A DNA stretch of 64,000 nucleotides from Flavobacterium celericrescens (GTDB lineage Bacteria; Bacteroidota; Bacteroidia; Flavobacteriales; Flavobacteriaceae): assembly GCF_011392075.1 (NCBI RefSeq), contig NZ_JAAJBV010000002.1:372001-436000 (forward strand), in the 5' to 3' direction. A program made the position numbers and the translations under genes. Positions 1 through 9,604 of this stretch are shown in pieces. How positions within the stretch are numbered: the first letter of the stretch is position 1; every line of letters starts with the position of its first letter. The notes under the pieces are model-generated. The model saw only the letters and a list, made by a program, of their open reading frames with translations, was not told where the DNA came from and searched no databases.

Positions 1-298
1 TCCAAACTTTATGAATAGCTCCAGAGAAATCTACTTTTGTAGCCCAACCATCGCGAATATCAGAACCAAAACGTTTTGCTTGCTCTTGTAACTGCACCAT
101 CATTTCTGGTCCGGTTACACCTTCAGGATAGCCTGGAAAGTTTTCCACCTCATTGGTTGTTGTCAACTGACCACCTGGTTGTTGTCCTTGATATAAAACA
201 GGATTCATATTTGCTCTAGCCGCATAAATAGCCGCAGTATAACCTGCTGGACCAGAACCTATAATTAAACATTTTACTTTTTCAATTGTATCTGACAT
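1..298 (-). CDS. trxB: Thioredoxin-disulfide reductase, N-terminal part (runs off window)
   Basis: This is the first 99 codons of an FAD flavoprotein that passes electrons from NADPH to thioredoxin in the cytoplasm. The translated start ([19 protein letters not shown]) carries the FAD-binding GxGPAG motif, followed by [10 protein letters not shown] and the PGGQLTTT segment typical of TrxB. The redox CxxC and NADPH domain lie beyond the window edge. The ATG at 298 is supported by a TAnnTTTG box at 321-328 on the same strand. Family assignment is firm; completeness of the gene cannot be judged here. Confidence 0.93.
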   Translation of the reverse strand, partial: MSDTIEKVKCLIIGSGPAGYTAAIYAARANMNPVLYQGQQPGGQLTTTNEVENFPGYPEGVTGPEMMVQLQEQAKRFGSDIRDGWATKVDFSGAIHKVW

Positions 299-320
299 AA
301 CTTTATTCTTTTAAGAGTAG

Positions 321-328
321 CAAATGTA
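321..328 (-). promoter_or_regulatory. Promoter -7 box for trxB
   Basis: TACATTTG on the minus strand matches the Bacteroidota -7 consensus TAnnTTTG and ends 22 nt before the trxB ATG. No convincing -33 TTG was seen at the usual spacing, so the call rests on the -7 box and its position. Confidence 0.5.
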
Positions 329-396
329 AGTTTTTAATTAAAATTATTTCTTAAAAATAAATTAGTTTTAACTATCTAAGTATAGTTTTTTAAAAT

Positions 397-430
397 AAAA
401 AAACCTTCCTGAACAATCAAGAAGGTTTTT
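397..430 (-). terminator. Rho-independent terminator after tRNA-Pro
   Basis: An 8-bp stem (401-408 with 421-428, core CCTTC/GAAGG) with a 12-nt loop is flanked by A and T runs. It lies directly downstream of the minus-strand tRNA and upstream of trxB, so it probably ends the tRNA transcript. Confidence 0.7.
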
Positions 431-432
431 TG

Positions 433-507
433 TCGGGGTGGCAGGATTCGAACCTGCGGCCTCCTGCTCCCAAAGCAGGCGCGATAACCGGGCTACGCTA
501 CACCCCG
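433..507 (-). tRNA. tRNA-Pro (anticodon TGG)
   Basis: The minus strand folds as a cloverleaf: acceptor stem CGGGGUG/CACCCCG, D-arm, anticodon stem CCTGC/GCAGG around the loop TTTGGGA (anticodon TGG), and T-arm with GGTTCGAATCC. The discriminator base is A. No CCA is encoded, so the end must be added by tRNA nucleotidyltransferase. TGG with a modified U34 can read all proline codons. Confidence 0.96.
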
Positions 508-663
508 TAAATGAGGTTGCAAATATATAACTAAATTCTATTCTAACAAATAAATTAAATATTTTTTTTGAAATTAAATAAACACATCAAACAACCTATA
601 TTTTTTTAGCACTTATTCCCAAAACTTTCTCATCAAAACAAAAAACACATAGAATATTATTTC

Positions 664-671
664 TATTTTTG
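664..671 (+). promoter_or_regulatory. Promoter -7 box for the udk operon
   Basis: TATTTTTG fits TAnnTTTG and lies 25 nt upstream of the udk ATG. It would give a leader of about 20 nt. The -33 element is weak or absent. Confidence 0.5.
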
Positions 672-696
672 CTAAAACAAAACTATTCAACATTTT

Positions 697-1305
697 ATGC
701 TAATTATTGGAATTGCCGGTGGCACCGGAAGTGGAAAAACTACAGTTGTACATCAAATTATGAATGAGTTACCTTCTTCTGAAGTAGGTATCATTTCACA
801 AGATTCATACTACAAAGAAACACATCATTTGAGTTATGAGGAACGTACAAAAATCAATTTTGATCATCCAAGAGCGATTGATTTTGAATTGTTAGTAGCA
901 CATCTTAAAGAGTTAAAAGCTGGAAAAACAATAGAACAACCGGTTTACTCTTTTGTAACACACGACAGAACAGATGATAAAATCATCACACACCCAAGAA
1001 AAGTAATGATTGTTGAAGGTATCTTAATTCTCACAAATCCAGAATTAAGAGATATGTTTGATATTAAAGTATATGTGCATGCTGATTCTGACGAACGATT
1101 AATTCGTCGTTTAAAACGTGATATTGCAGAGCGTGGCCGTGACATGGAAGAAGTTTTGAATCGTTATCAAACCACTTTAAAGCCAATGCACGAACAATTT
1201 ATCGAACCTACAAAAGCGTTTGCTGACATTATCATTCCTAACGATAAATACAATACGGTAGCTATCGATGTAGTTCGTGCTGTAATCAACCAAAGATTAG
1301 TATAA
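697..1305 (+). CDS. udk: Uridine kinase
   Basis: This cytoplasmic kinase phosphorylates uridine and cytidine to UMP and CMP in pyrimidine salvage. The 202-residue length is normal for Udk. The P-loop GGTGSGKT is at residues 8-15, followed by SQDSYYK and NFDHPRAIDF, which are uridine-kinase signatures, and later by the RRLKRDIAERGRD segment of the lid. It is the first gene of a run with the FtsB-like gene; its stop codon overlaps the next ATG as TAATG. A phosphoribulokinase-like role is excluded by length and motifs. Confidence 0.95.
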   Translation: MLIIGIAGGTGSGKTTVVHQIMNELPSSEVGIISQDSYYKETHHLSYEERTKINFDHPRAIDFELLVAHLKELKAGKTIEQPVYSFVTHDRTDDKIITHPRKVMIVEGILILTNPELRDMFDIKVYVHADSDERLIRRLKRDIAERGRDMEEVLNRYQTTLKPMHEQFIEPTKAFADIIIPNDKYNTVAIDVVRAVINQRLV

Positions 1306-1661
1306 TGAAAAAATTAAAGAATTTAATTACCAATTATCCGTTCCTAAAAATTTTAGCGAACCGCTATGTTTTGGTGTTAATTTTCTTTACCATTTGGATT
1401 TTGTTTTTAGACAATTACTCCTATTTAGAACACCGTGTTTTAGATAAAGAAATTGAAGAAATTGAAGACAATATCAACTACTACAAAACTGAAATCAAAA
1501 AAGATAGTGCCAGCATCAAACACTTAAAAAACAATGATAGAGTCGAAAAATATGCTCGCGAAAAATATTACATGAAACGCGAAAATGAAGACATCTACAT
1601 CATTGAATTTGAAGACGACAAAAAAGCCGAAAAAGAAGCTGAAGCCGAAAAAAACAAATAG
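1305..1661 (+). CDS. FtsB/DivIC-type septum formation initiator
   Basis: A 118-residue single-pass membrane protein with a short cytoplasmic N-terminus, a membrane helix at about 20-37, a coiled coil at about 44-75, and the sequence EKYAREKYYMKRENEDIY, which is the conserved C-terminal part of the FtsB/DivIC family. Known members bridge FtsL and FtsQ at the division septum and help activate septal wall synthesis. The tail is rich in Lys and Glu. It is translationally coupled to udk by a 1-nt overlap. The exact subtype (FtsB or DivIC) cannot be decided from sequence alone. Confidence 0.85.
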   Translation: MKKLKNLITNYPFLKILANRYVLVLIFFTIWILFLDNYSYLEHRVLDKEIEEIEDNINYYKTEIKKDSASIKHLKNNDRVEKYAREKYYMKRENEDIYIIEFEDDKKAEKEAEAEKNK

Positions 1662-1682
1662 TAACAATTAAATACATAATTC

Positions 1683-3047
1683 GTGGCTAACAACAATTTA
1701 TTTTCCGATTTTGAAGCCGTTTCTTCCAAACAATGGAAGCAACAAATTCAATACGAACTAAAAGGTGCTGATTACAACGAAACCTTAGTTTGGGAAAGTC
1801 CAGAAGGGATTAAAGTAAAACCGTTTTATCACAATGATGAAACTGAGGTGAATTTGAATGCCATCACTCCTTCTAAACCTTTTGCAATTGTTCAAAATAT
1901 TTTTGTTCACGATGTAAAAAAATCGAATGCTCGTGCTTTAGAAACATTACAAAGAGGAGCAGAAAGTGTTCGATTTACTTTAGAAAATGACACCATTTCT
2001 ATTGAAGAATTAATGCAAAATCTTCCGTTAGAAAATGTAAATTATTATTTCAATTTGCCATTTTTATCAATCGATTTCGCAACTAAAATCAACGATTTTG
2101 CTTCAAAAAATAAAGCCAACACCTTTATTCAAAATGACCCAATCGGGCAATTAGTAAAAGACGGAAATTGGTTTGAAAATCTTGAAAAGGATTTTGAAAA
2201 ACTAAATACAATTGCTTCAAAAACAACTGTTCCATTTTTAACTATTTCAAGCGGAATTTATCAAAATGCAGGAGCAAATATCGTACAACAATTAGCTTAC
2301 ACTTTAGCGCAAGCAAACGAATATTTCAATAGAATTCCAGCTATCAACCAACCGATTACAATTGAAGTTGCCGTTGGAACGAATTATTTTTTCGAAATCG
2401 CAAAACTAAGAGCTTTACGCCTTTTATTCAATACATTAGCAGCAGAATACAATCATAATTTCGATTGTCATATCGTAGCAACTCCAACAAAACGCAACAA
2501 AACCTTATACGATTACAACGTAAACATGTTGCGTACGACTACTGAGTGTATGAGTGCAATTCTTGGTGGAGCGGATGCAGTTGCGAATTTAGCTTACGAT
2601 GCCATTTATCACAAAGACAACGAGTTTGGCGATAGAATTTCGAGAAACCAATTGTTAGTTTTAAAACACGAAAGTTATTTTGATAAAGTGAATAACGCTT
2701 CTGATGGAGCTTATTACATTGAAACGTTAACAGAGCAATTAGCTGAAAAAGCGTTGGAATTATTCAAAGACATCGAGAAAAATGGCGGATTGATTTCGCA
2801 ATTAATTGATGGAACTATCCAAAGAAAAATCAACGAAAGCGCGCAAAAAGAACAAGAACTTTTCGATTCAGGTAAAGAAGTTTTATTGGGAACCAACAAG
2901 TATCCAAACAAAAACGACCAAATGAAAAACGATTTGGAATTGTATCCTTTCGTAAAACAAAACGCCAGAAAAACGTTAATCACACCGATTATCGAAAAAC
3001 GTTTGGCTGAAAAATTAGAACAAGAACGATTATCTCAAGAGCAATAA
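1683..3047 (+). CDS. mutA: Methylmalonyl-CoA mutase, small subunit
   Basis: The product pairs with MutB to interconvert succinyl-CoA and (R)-methylmalonyl-CoA with adenosylcobalamin, linking propionate and odd-chain metabolism to the TCA cycle. At 454 residues it covers only the TIM-barrel part; the C-terminal B12-binding domain is missing, so this subunit should be structural, with catalysis in MutB. The barrel ends with the [20 protein letters not shown] segment, matching the [10 protein letters not shown] segment of MutB. Translation starts at GTG (1683); no in-frame ATG precedes it. mutB starts 3 nt after its stop, so the two are co-translated. Confidence 0.93.
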   Translation: MANNNLFSDFEAVSSKQWKQQIQYELKGADYNETLVWESPEGIKVKPFYHNDETEVNLNAITPSKPFAIVQNIFVHDVKKSNARALETLQRGAESVRFTLENDTISIEELMQNLPLENVNYYFNLPFLSIDFATKINDFASKNKANTFIQNDPIGQLVKDGNWFENLEKDFEKLNTIASKTTVPFLTISSGIYQNAGANIVQQLAYTLAQANEYFNRIPAINQPITIEVAVGTNYFFEIAKLRALRLLFNTLAAEYNHNFDCHIVATPTKRNKTLYDYNVNMLRTTTECMSAILGGADAVANLAYDAIYHKDNEFGDRISRNQLLVLKHESYFDKVNNASDGAYYIETLTEQLAEKALELFKDIEKNGGLISQLIDGTIQRKINESAQKEQELFDSGKEVLLGTNKYPNKNDQMKNDLELYPFVKQNARKTLITPIIEKRLAEKLEQERLSQEQ

Positions 3048-3049
3048 TC

Positions 3050-5173
3050 ATGAGAAAAGATATACAACATTTAAAGTTAGAAGTTAAAAGTCAGAAATCA
3101 GAAGTTTCTGAAAAACAACACTTCACAACTGCCGAAGGCATCGAAGTAAAACCAACTTATACTAAAGAAGATATTTCCAATTTAGAGCATCTTGGTTTTG
3201 GAGCTGGTTTTGCACCCAATTTACGCGGACCTTACGCAACTATGTACGTTCGCAGACCTTGGACGATTCGTCAATATGCGGGATTTTCTACAGCAGAAGA
3301 AAGTAATGCTTTTTACAGAAGAAATTTAGCTGCAGGACAAAAAGGTCTTTCGGTTGCCTTCGATTTAGCGACTCACAGAGGTTACGATTCTGACCACGAA
3401 CGAGTGGTTGGTGACGTTGGAAAAGCTGGAGTAGCGATTGACTCGGTGGAAGACATGAAAGTACTTTTCGACCAAATTCCGTTAGGAGAAATGTCGGTTT
3501 CGATGACGATGAATGGTGCGGTTTTACCAATTATGGCTTTCTATATCGTAGCTGCGGAAGAACAAGGCGTTACTCCTAACCTATTGTCGGGAACGATTCA
3601 GAATGATATTTTGAAGGAATTCATGGTGCGAAATACTTACATTTATCCACCAACGCCTTCGATGAAAATTATTGCGGATATTTTTGAATATACGAGTAAA
3701 AATATGCCAAAATTCAACTCGATTTCGATTTCGGGTTACCACATGCAAGAAGCGGGAGCTACTGCTGATATTGAATTGGCGTACACTTTAGCAGACGGTT
3801 TGGAATACATTCGCACTGGTTTAGCAGCTGGAATGGATATTGACACCTTCGCTCCTCGCCTTTCGTTTTTCTGGGCGATTGGAATGAATCATTTTATGGA
3901 AATTGCTAAAATGCGTGCCGGTCGTATGCTTTGGGCAAAACTATTAAAACAATTCAACCCAAAAGACGAAAAATCATTAGTTTTAAGAACGCATTGCCAA
4001 ACTTCGGGTTGGAGTTTAACAGAGCAAGATCCTTTTAATAACGTTGCCCGAACTGCGATTGAAGCAGCAGCTGCAGCCTTTGGAGGAACCCAATCGTTAC
4101 ACACCAATGCTTTGGACGAAGCGATTGCTTTACCAACCGATTTCTCTGCTCGAATTGCGCGTAATACCCAAATCTTTTTACAAGAAGAAACCAAAATTTG
4201 CAAAACAGTTGACCCTTGGGCAGGAAGTTATTATGTAGAAAGTTTAACAGCTGAAATTGCTGAAAAAGCTTGGGCATTAATTGAAGAAGTAGAAGCGCTT
4301 GGTGGAATGACGAAAGCCATTGAAGCTGGAATTCCAAAACTACGAATTGAAGAAGCTGCAGCTCGCAAACAAGCTCGTATCGACAGCAGTCAAGATATTA
4401 TTGTTGGGGTGAATAAATACCGTTTGGAAAAAGAAGATCCGTTACATATTTTAGATGTGGATAACCAAATGGTGCGCAAACAACAAATTGAACGTTTAGA
4501 ACAAATTAAAGCCACTCGAGATAACGCTAAAGTTGCCGAATGTTTAGCAAAATTAACTGAAAGCGCGAAAAATGGTGGTGAAAATTTACTATCTTTAGCA
4601 GTAGAAGCAGCACGAAACAGAGCTACATTAGGCGAAATTAGTGATGCTTTAGAAGTAGTTTTCGGAAGATATAAAGCACAAATTAGAAGTTTTAGCGGCG
4701 TGTATAGTAAAGAAATTAAAAACGACGAAAGTTTTGAAAAAGCAAAACAATTAGCCGACGCTTTCGCGAAGAAAGAAGGTCGTCGTCCTCGTATTATGAT
4801 TGCGAAAATGGGACAAGACGGTCACGATCGTGGCGCCAAAGTAGTAGCAACAGGTTATGCCGACGTAGGTTTTGACGTAGACATTGGTCCGTTATTCCAA
4901 ACGCCACAAGAAGCTGCGAAACAAGCGGTAGAAAACGACGTACACATTTTAGGTGTTTCTTCATTAGCAGCAGGACACAAAACTTTAGTACCACAAGTAA
5001 TTGAAGAACTAAAAAAATACGGAAGAGAAGACATTATGGTAATTGTTGGTGGAGTTATCCCAGCACAAGACTATCAATTCTTATTCGATGCCGGAGCTGT
5101 AGCGGTTTTTGGTCCTGGAACTAAAATTAGCGATGCCGCGATTACGATTTTGGAAGTTTTATTGGAGGAGTAA
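3050..5173 (+). CDS. mutB: Methylmalonyl-CoA mutase, large catalytic subunit
   Basis: The 707-residue catalytic chain has the substrate-binding TIM barrel ([20 protein letters not shown] near residue 65; [13 protein letters not shown]) and a C-terminal cobalamin domain with the DxHxxG motif (D590, H592, G595), the GVSSLAAGH loop at about 635 and VIVGG near 667. H592 is the lower axial ligand of cobalt in this family. No MeaB/ArgK chaperone or epimerase gene lies nearby. The first 20 codons are built from five 7-base repeats (3074-3108), so residues 9-20 are low-complexity and unlikely to be catalytic. Confidence 0.97.
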   Translation: MRKDIQHLKLEVKSQKSEVSEKQHFTTAEGIEVKPTYTKEDISNLEHLGFGAGFAPNLRGPYATMYVRRPWTIRQYAGFSTAEESNAFYRRNLAAGQKGLSVAFDLATHRGYDSDHERVVGDVGKAGVAIDSVEDMKVLFDQIPLGEMSVSMTMNGAVLPIMAFYIVAAEEQGVTPNLLSGTIQNDILKEFMVRNTYIYPPTPSMKIIADIFEYTSKNMPKFNSISISGYHMQEAGATADIELAYTLADGLEYIRTGLAAGMDIDTFAPRLSFFWAIGMNHFMEIAKMRAGRMLWAKLLKQFNPKDEKSLVLRTHCQTSGWSLTEQDPFNNVARTAIEAAAAAFGGTQSLHTNALDEAIALPTDFSARIARNTQIFLQEETKICKTVDPWAGSYYVESLTAEIAEKAWALIEEVEALGGMTKAIEAGIPKLRIEEAAARKQARIDSSQDIIVGVNKYRLEKEDPLHILDVDNQMVRKQQIERLEQIKATRDNAKVAECLAKLTESAKNGGENLLSLAVEAARNRATLGEISDALEVVFGRYKAQIRSFSGVYSKEIKNDESFEKAKQLADAFAKKEGRRPRIMIAKMGQDGHDRGAKVVATGYADVGFDVDIGPLFQTPQEAAKQAVENDVHILGVSSLAAGHKTLVPQVIEELKKYGREDIMVIVGGVIPAQDYQFLFDAGAVAVFGPGTKISDAAITILEVLLEE
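3074..3108 (+). repeat. Heptad repeat array inside mutB 5' coding region
   Basis: Five consecutive 7-base units: AAGTTAG, AAGTTAA, AAGTCAG, AAATCAG, AAGTTTC. Because 7 is not a multiple of 3, each unit is read in a different frame, giving the Lys/Ser/Glu/Val-rich stretch [14 protein letters not shown]. Gain or loss of one unit would shift the mutB frame; only a change of three units keeps it. Confidence 0.75.
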
Positions 5174-5184
5174 AAAAAGAACAT

Positions 5185-7656
5185 ATGGCAAAAGCGTTTT
5201 TATCACATAGCAGTTTTCAAAAAGAATTAGTAACAAAAGTTTCACAAGATTTAGGAAGTAAATCAATAATTGATTCAAAATCTTTCGAAGAAGGCATGAA
5301 AAATCTTGAAGAGATTTTAATCGCATTAGATTCTACAGATTTATTTGTCTTATTCATTAGTGACGAATCTCTTAACTCAAAATGGGTTAAAGAAGAAATA
5401 TTAATTGCTAAAGAAAAACTCGATGAAAAATTTATCAAAAGAATTTTTCCAATAATAATTGATAAAAACATTACTCACAATGATAGTCGAATCCCGGAAT
5501 GGATGGCAGATGAATACAATCTAAAACCTATTTTACGTGAAGGGAAAATTGTAAAAGTAATCAACAGGAGACTTAGAGAAATTATTTGGGAAAAACATCC
5601 CAAAATAAAACTCCGCGACCAACTTTTTGTTGGTAGAAATGACCAGTTAAACAAATTTGAGGAAAGAATAGATGATATAAATAAAGAAAATCCTATTGCT
5701 ATCTTCACAACTGGCTTTAGTAAAATTGGTAAAAGAAGTTTTATGAAAAAAGCTCTTTTAAAGGCAAATATTATCTTCAAAGAATCATATGACTTTCCAA
5801 TCATTTCTTTAACATCAAGAGAAAGTATTGAAGACTTTATTATTAAAATCTATGATCTTGGCTTTTCTGAAAAAAGAGAATTTCCAAACTTTTTAGAAAT
5901 CGGGCTAGAGAAAAAGATTGAAATTGCTCTAGAACTTATTGCTGATTGCCAAATTTCTAAAGAAATAATTCTAATTGAAGATAATGGTTGTTTGATTACT
6001 CCTGAAGGTCTATTGGTTAATTGGTTCACAAATATTCTAAAAAGTGTAAATTCAAAGGGACTTCAACATGAAGTAACACTATGCATTTCTTCAAACTATA
6101 GATTAAGACAGCACACAATAATTAATTTTGACGAAGTATTTGCTTTAGAATTGCAAGAATTAAATAATAAGGAAAAAAGTGGTCTTTTAAAAAGATGTGC
6201 GCAAATTTTTGAAATAGATATTGATACTGAGCAGTTGAAAACATTGTCTGATAATCTAATTGGATTTCCAGAACAAATCTTTTACTGTATCAATTTCATA
6301 GAAAGCACTTCTGTAAAAGAGGCAATTGAACAAATAGAAATCATTCAAGATTATAACAAAGAAAACTTCAGACGAATTGTTGACGAAATTGAAAAAGATA
6401 GTCTTACAAAAAACGTGTTATCGATTTTAACTGAATTTGATTTCATCAGTTATGAATTGCTTTCTGAAATAACCGAGCAAGCTTCAGATTCAATTTTAGA
6501 AGACTTATTAAGAGAATTAAACAATAGAGCTGTAATTGAATATATTGGAGCCGATAAAGATTATCTTAGACTAAATGAAGGTATAAAAAACTTCTTAATG
6601 AGAGCTAATTACTCAATAGACCAAAGTATAAAAGATAAATTAAAAAAACACATAGAAAAATTCACCAAAGAAGATAATATGGTCGAAAGTGATGTTTCTG
6701 ACTTCTTTTACTCACTAAAAGGTGCTTTATTGAATGATTATAAATTTCAAAACAAACTACTTCTACCTTCTCACTATCTAAAAACAATGATTTTTTTATA
6801 CGAAAAGGATAAAGATTATAAAAAAGTAGTGATATTGGCTGATAGAGTTCTTGAAAAAGAAGCTAAAATTGATTTAAGTCTTTTAAGAGAAATCAAAAAC
6901 TGGTTATGTTTAGCTCTTGCTAGATTAAAAGATGATAGATTTAAGACAGAAGTTCAATTCTTCTATGAAACTCCTGAATACCATTTCTTATTCGGATTTT
7001 ATTATAGAATGATATCCAAACCTGAATTCGCACTTGAACAATACAATATTGCCATTAAAAAAAGACCTAATTTTTCAAGAGCACAAAGGGAATTAGTACA
7101 AGTTTTATTGAATCTTGAGTTATTTGATCAAGCATTTGACCAAGCTAAATTTAATTATGAGAATTTCAAAGACAATCCATATCATATCCAAGCATATTTT
7201 GATTGTCTTGTAAGAAGATCCCCAAAAGAAAATGAAGCTAAACTACTGTTCTTAATTGATGAACTAAGAAAAATCAATACCCCGAAAGCAAAAGAAATGG
7301 CGCAAATGGCTGAAGCAGATTATTATCTTTTTGTCAGAGAAAATAGTGCTAAAGCATTAGAGGTTATTAATGAAACGATTAGAGAATTTGGAATCAAAAA
7401 TTTTAGTTTGAGAAGAAAATTCAATATTTTAGAAAAGTCAAATAACATTCAAGAGATGGAAAATGTTGTAACAGAATATGAAAGAAAATACGCCTCTCAA
7501 AACACAAATGAATTGAACATTTTAAATGTAATGAAAATAAAACTTTCAGCTCACAAAGGGCAGAAAGAAGAATCAATACGAATACTAAACACTAAATTAT
7601 CTTATATTCCACAAGAATATAGAGACCATTTACTAGAAGTTATACAGAAGATTTAA
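5185..7656 (+). CDS. TIR domain - STAND-like NTPase - TPR protein (candidate immune sensor)
   Basis: The 823-residue protein has three parts. Residues 1-135 are a TIR domain (AFLSHSS start; SKWVKEEIL at 65-73, where E71 aligns with the catalytic NADase glutamate of SARM1-type TIRs, four residues after W67). Residues 145-470 look like a STAND P-loop NTPase plus winged helix: FVGR box at 148-151, P-loop GFSKIGKRS at 177-185, Walker B IILIEDN at 261-267. The normal Thr/Ser after the P-loop Lys is Arg184, so ATP hydrolysis may be weakened. The C-terminal 300 residues resemble TPR helices (EFALEQYNIAIKKRPNFSRA). Such architecture in bacteria usually means NAD-depleting antiphage defence. It starts 12 nt after mutB and is more AT-rich than it, which suggests acquisition. 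The function is inferred, not proven. Confidence 0.8.
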   Translation: MAKAFLSHSSFQKELVTKVSQDLGSKSIIDSKSFEEGMKNLEEILIALDSTDLFVLFISDESLNSKWVKEEILIAKEKLDEKFIKRIFPIIIDKNITHNDSRIPEWMADEYNLKPILREGKIVKVINRRLREIIWEKHPKIKLRDQLFVGRNDQLNKFEERIDDINKENPIAIFTTGFSKIGKRSFMKKALLKANIIFKESYDFPIISLTSRESIEDFIIKIYDLGFSEKREFPNFLEIGLEKKIEIALELIADCQISKEIILIEDNGCLITPEGLLVNWFTNILKSVNSKGLQHEVTLCISSNYRLRQHTIINFDEVFALELQELNNKEKSGLLKRCAQIFEIDIDTEQLKTLSDNLIGFPEQIFYCINFIESTSVKEAIEQIEIIQDYNKENFRRIVDEIEKDSLTKNVLSILTEFDFISYELLSEITEQASDSILEDLLRELNNRAVIEYIGADKDYLRLNEGIKNFLMRANYSIDQSIKDKLKKHIEKFTKEDNMVESDVSDFFYSLKGALLNDYKFQNKLLLPSHYLKTMIFLYEKDKDYKKVVILADRVLEKEAKIDLSLLREIKNWLCLALARLKDDRFKTEVQFFYETPEYHFLFGFYYRMISKPEFALEQYNIAIKKRPNFSRAQRELVQVLLNLELFDQAFDQAKFNYENFKDNPYHIQAYFDCLVRRSPKENEAKLLFLIDELRKINTPKAKEMAQMAEADYYLFVRENSAKALEVINETIREFGIKNFSLRRKFNILEKSNNIQEMENVVTEYERKYASQNTNELNILNVMKIKLSAHKGQKEESIRILNTKLSYIPQEYRDHLLEVIQKI

Positions 7657-7686
7657 CAAAAAACCAGCTCAACAGCTGGTTTTTAA
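7657..7686. terminator. Bidirectional terminator between the TIR gene and the nucleosidase gene
   Basis: AAAACCAGCT and AGCTGGTTTT form a stem of about 10 bp around a 4-nt loop with A/T tails on both sides, placed between two convergent genes. Its right end includes the TAA stop codon of the minus-strand gene. Confidence 0.85.
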
Positions 7687-8243
7687 TTTATTAAATCCAT
7701 CGCCTTCACACCTTCCAAAAAATCAATACTTTTCACTTCTTCAAAAAAGTCGATTTCGGTTTCGTGAGGTAAAAAATCGGAGATGATACGCACGATAAAA
7801 TCTTGTGGTTTTTTCAAAAATTTAAAAGTGTAATCTTCCATATTGACAACCATTTTTTCGGCTAAATCGGTTGTTCTTACAAACTTATCGGAAGTTAAAG
7901 AAGACAAACAAGGTAAATTTAGCTTTGGTTTTTCGGTAATGATAGGTTTTCCGTTTTCAAACAAACCGCCTTCGTAACCGTATAGCGAGGCATTGGTAAT
8001 TTCGATAGGTTTTCCTAAATGCAAATAATCGGGTAAATGGGCTTCTTTTCCTACTACCGCAGCAAAACCCATTAACACACAAATATCGTGTGGTGGCAGT
8101 TGCATCATCGCCTTAGCCGTACTTTCACGACCAATTCCAGAAACGATTACTTCGTACGTATGATTCAAATTCGGAATTCGAGCTAAAGCGTTTAGGACTT
8201 TTTCTCGCTCAATTTCCTTCGGTGTTAATATGATTATCTTCAA
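7683..8243 (-). CDS. Nucleoside phosphorylase/hydrolase superfamily protein
   Basis: This 186-residue protein resembles the purine nucleoside phosphorylase/MTA-SAH nucleosidase fold: IVSGIGRESTAKAM, VLMGFAAVVG, VNMEDYTF (the NME position that binds ribose in MTAN-like enzymes), and VRIISD, where the family has its catalytic Asp. It is shorter than typical MTAN (about 230). Known relatives are MTA/SAH nucleosidases and futalosine hydrolases; I cannot choose between them. The start is TTG (8243), as no in-frame ATG is present. The C-terminus is repetitive (EEVKSIDFLEGVKAMDL). Confidence 0.6.
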   Translation of the reverse strand: MKIIILTPKEIEREKVLNALARIPNLNHTYEVIVSGIGRESTAKAMMQLPPHDICVLMGFAAVVGKEAHLPDYLHLGKPIEITNASLYGYEGGLFENGKPIITEKPKLNLPCLSSLTSDKFVRTTDLAEKMVVNMEDYTFKFLKKPQDFIVRIISDFLPHETEIDFFEEVKSIDFLEGVKAMDLIN

Positions 8244-8305
8244 AATCTCAGAATTAAATCACAAAATAAAGTAATTTGAAGAAATTAGAGCGTGTATATT
8301 TTTTA

Positions 8306-8313
8306 TATTTTTG
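8306..8313 (+). promoter_or_regulatory. -7 box 4 nt before the aminotransferase ATG (predicted leaderless)
   Basis: TATTTTTG fits TAnnTTTG; only tttc separates it from the ATG at 8318. With initiation 4-6 nt after the box the transcript would begin at or next to the start codon. Confidence 0.5.
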
Positions 8314-8317
8314 TTTC

Positions 8318-9445
8318 ATGTCAAAACTACCTAGCATCACCAACAGTATTTTTTCCGTAATGTCGCAATTAGCGAATCAACACGGCGCTATTAATTTATC
8401 GCAAGGATTTCCCAATTTCCCAGAAGACGAACGTTTGTTGCAAATATCGGAACGTATTATTCGAGATAATATTCACCAATATACGCCAATGGCGGGTTTG
8501 CGTTCGTTATTGGAAAAAATTGCGAATCAAACCTTAAAACAATACGATAGAAAAGTCAATACAGCAAACGAAATGTTGATTACCGCTGGCGCTACACAAG
8601 GCGTTTTTACAGCGATTAATACGTTTGTTAATCAAGGTGATGAAGTATTGATTTTAGATCCAAGTTATGACAGTTATGAACCTTCGGTTTTAGTTGCCAG
8701 TGGAAAACCTGTTCGTGTTTCATTAAACGATGATTACACACCCAATTTCAACCAAATTGAAAGCGCAATTTCGACTAAAACGAAAATGATTGTCATCAAC
8801 AATCCGCACAATCCTACGGGAAGAATTTGGACCGAACAAGATTTTGAAGCTTTAGAAACCATTTTAGAAAAACATCCTCAAATCCTAGTTTTGGGAGACG
8901 AAGTTTATGAATATATTACGTTTTCGCAACCGCATATTTCGTTTAATACACGTCCAAAATTAGTCGAAAGAACGATTATAGCTTCTTCTTTTGGAAAATC
9001 GTTACATGTAACGGGTTGGAAAGTTGGGTATTTAATTGCTCCTGAACATCTTATGTACGAAATGAAGAAAGTGCATCAGTTTTTGGTGTTTAGTGTGAAT
9101 AGTTTTTCGCAACATGCTATTTCAGAATACTTGGATGTGGTTGATTTTAGTGAAGTTTCCAAAATGTACCAACGCAAACGCGATTTGTTTCAAAACCTAA
9201 TTAAAGACAGTCGTTTTGAATTGATACCTTGTGATGGAACGTATTTTCAAGTGGTGAATTACAATCAAATTTCGAATAAAAACGATGTAGATTTTGCTAA
9301 AGAATTGATTGTAAATCATGGCGTGGCTTCTATTCCGATTTCGGTTTTTTATAACGATAATACGGATAGACACATGCTACGTTTTTGTTTCGCGAAAACC
9401 GATGAATCTTTGATGGCGGCGGCTGAAAAACTAAATCAAATTTAA
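8318..9445 (+). CDS. Methionine/kynurenine-type class I aminotransferase
   Basis: A 375-residue PLP enzyme of fold type I, most similar to YbdL-type methionine aminotransferases and kynurenine-oxoglutarate transaminases. Visible motifs are INLSQGFPNFP at the N-terminus, AGATQGVFTAI (PLP phosphate binding), NNPHNPTGR, GDEVYEYI and SSFGKSLHVTGWKVG, whose first Lys forms the Schiff base. I chose ATG 8318 over a TTG 42 nt upstream because the family starts at SKLPS and a -7 box lies between the two codons. It probably transaminates methionine or aromatic amino acids; the substrate is not certain. Confidence 0.85.
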   Translation: MSKLPSITNSIFSVMSQLANQHGAINLSQGFPNFPEDERLLQISERIIRDNIHQYTPMAGLRSLLEKIANQTLKQYDRKVNTANEMLITAGATQGVFTAINTFVNQGDEVLILDPSYDSYEPSVLVASGKPVRVSLNDDYTPNFNQIESAISTKTKMIVINNPHNPTGRIWTEQDFEALETILEKHPQILVLGDEVYEYITFSQPHISFNTRPKLVERTIIASSFGKSLHVTGWKVGYLIAPEHLMYEMKKVHQFLVFSVNSFSQHAISEYLDVVDFSEVSKMYQRKRDLFQNLIKDSRFELIPCDGTYFQVVNYNQISNKNDVDFAKELIVNHGVASIPISVFYNDNTDRHMLRFCFAKTDESLMAAAEKLNQI

Positions 9446-9550
9446 ATCCTACAAATTGGTTTTATTTTGAAGTTTTAAGTCATTTTAAAACAAAAAAACA
9501 AGCTAACATTCAGCCAAATAACACTTTAACCCATTGTTAACAAAATTGCC

Positions 9551-9580
9551 TTGAAAAAACCATAAATAATTGTATTTTTA
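9551..9580 (+). promoter_or_regulatory. Promoter of the parAB operon
   Basis: TTG at 9551-9553 is followed after 19 nt by TATTTTTA (9573-9580), one mismatch from TAnnTTTG. Both spacing and position (24 nt before the parA ATG) fit a housekeeping Bacteroidota promoter. Confidence 0.55.
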
Positions 9581-9604
9581 CGGCTTAAAATTTTCAATAA
9601 TCAA

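Noticed and set aside
4035..4337. Long frames on the opposite strand of mutB and other genes
   Set aside because: They are antisense shadows of coding regions with Phe/Leu/Gln-rich composition and no homology-like motifs.
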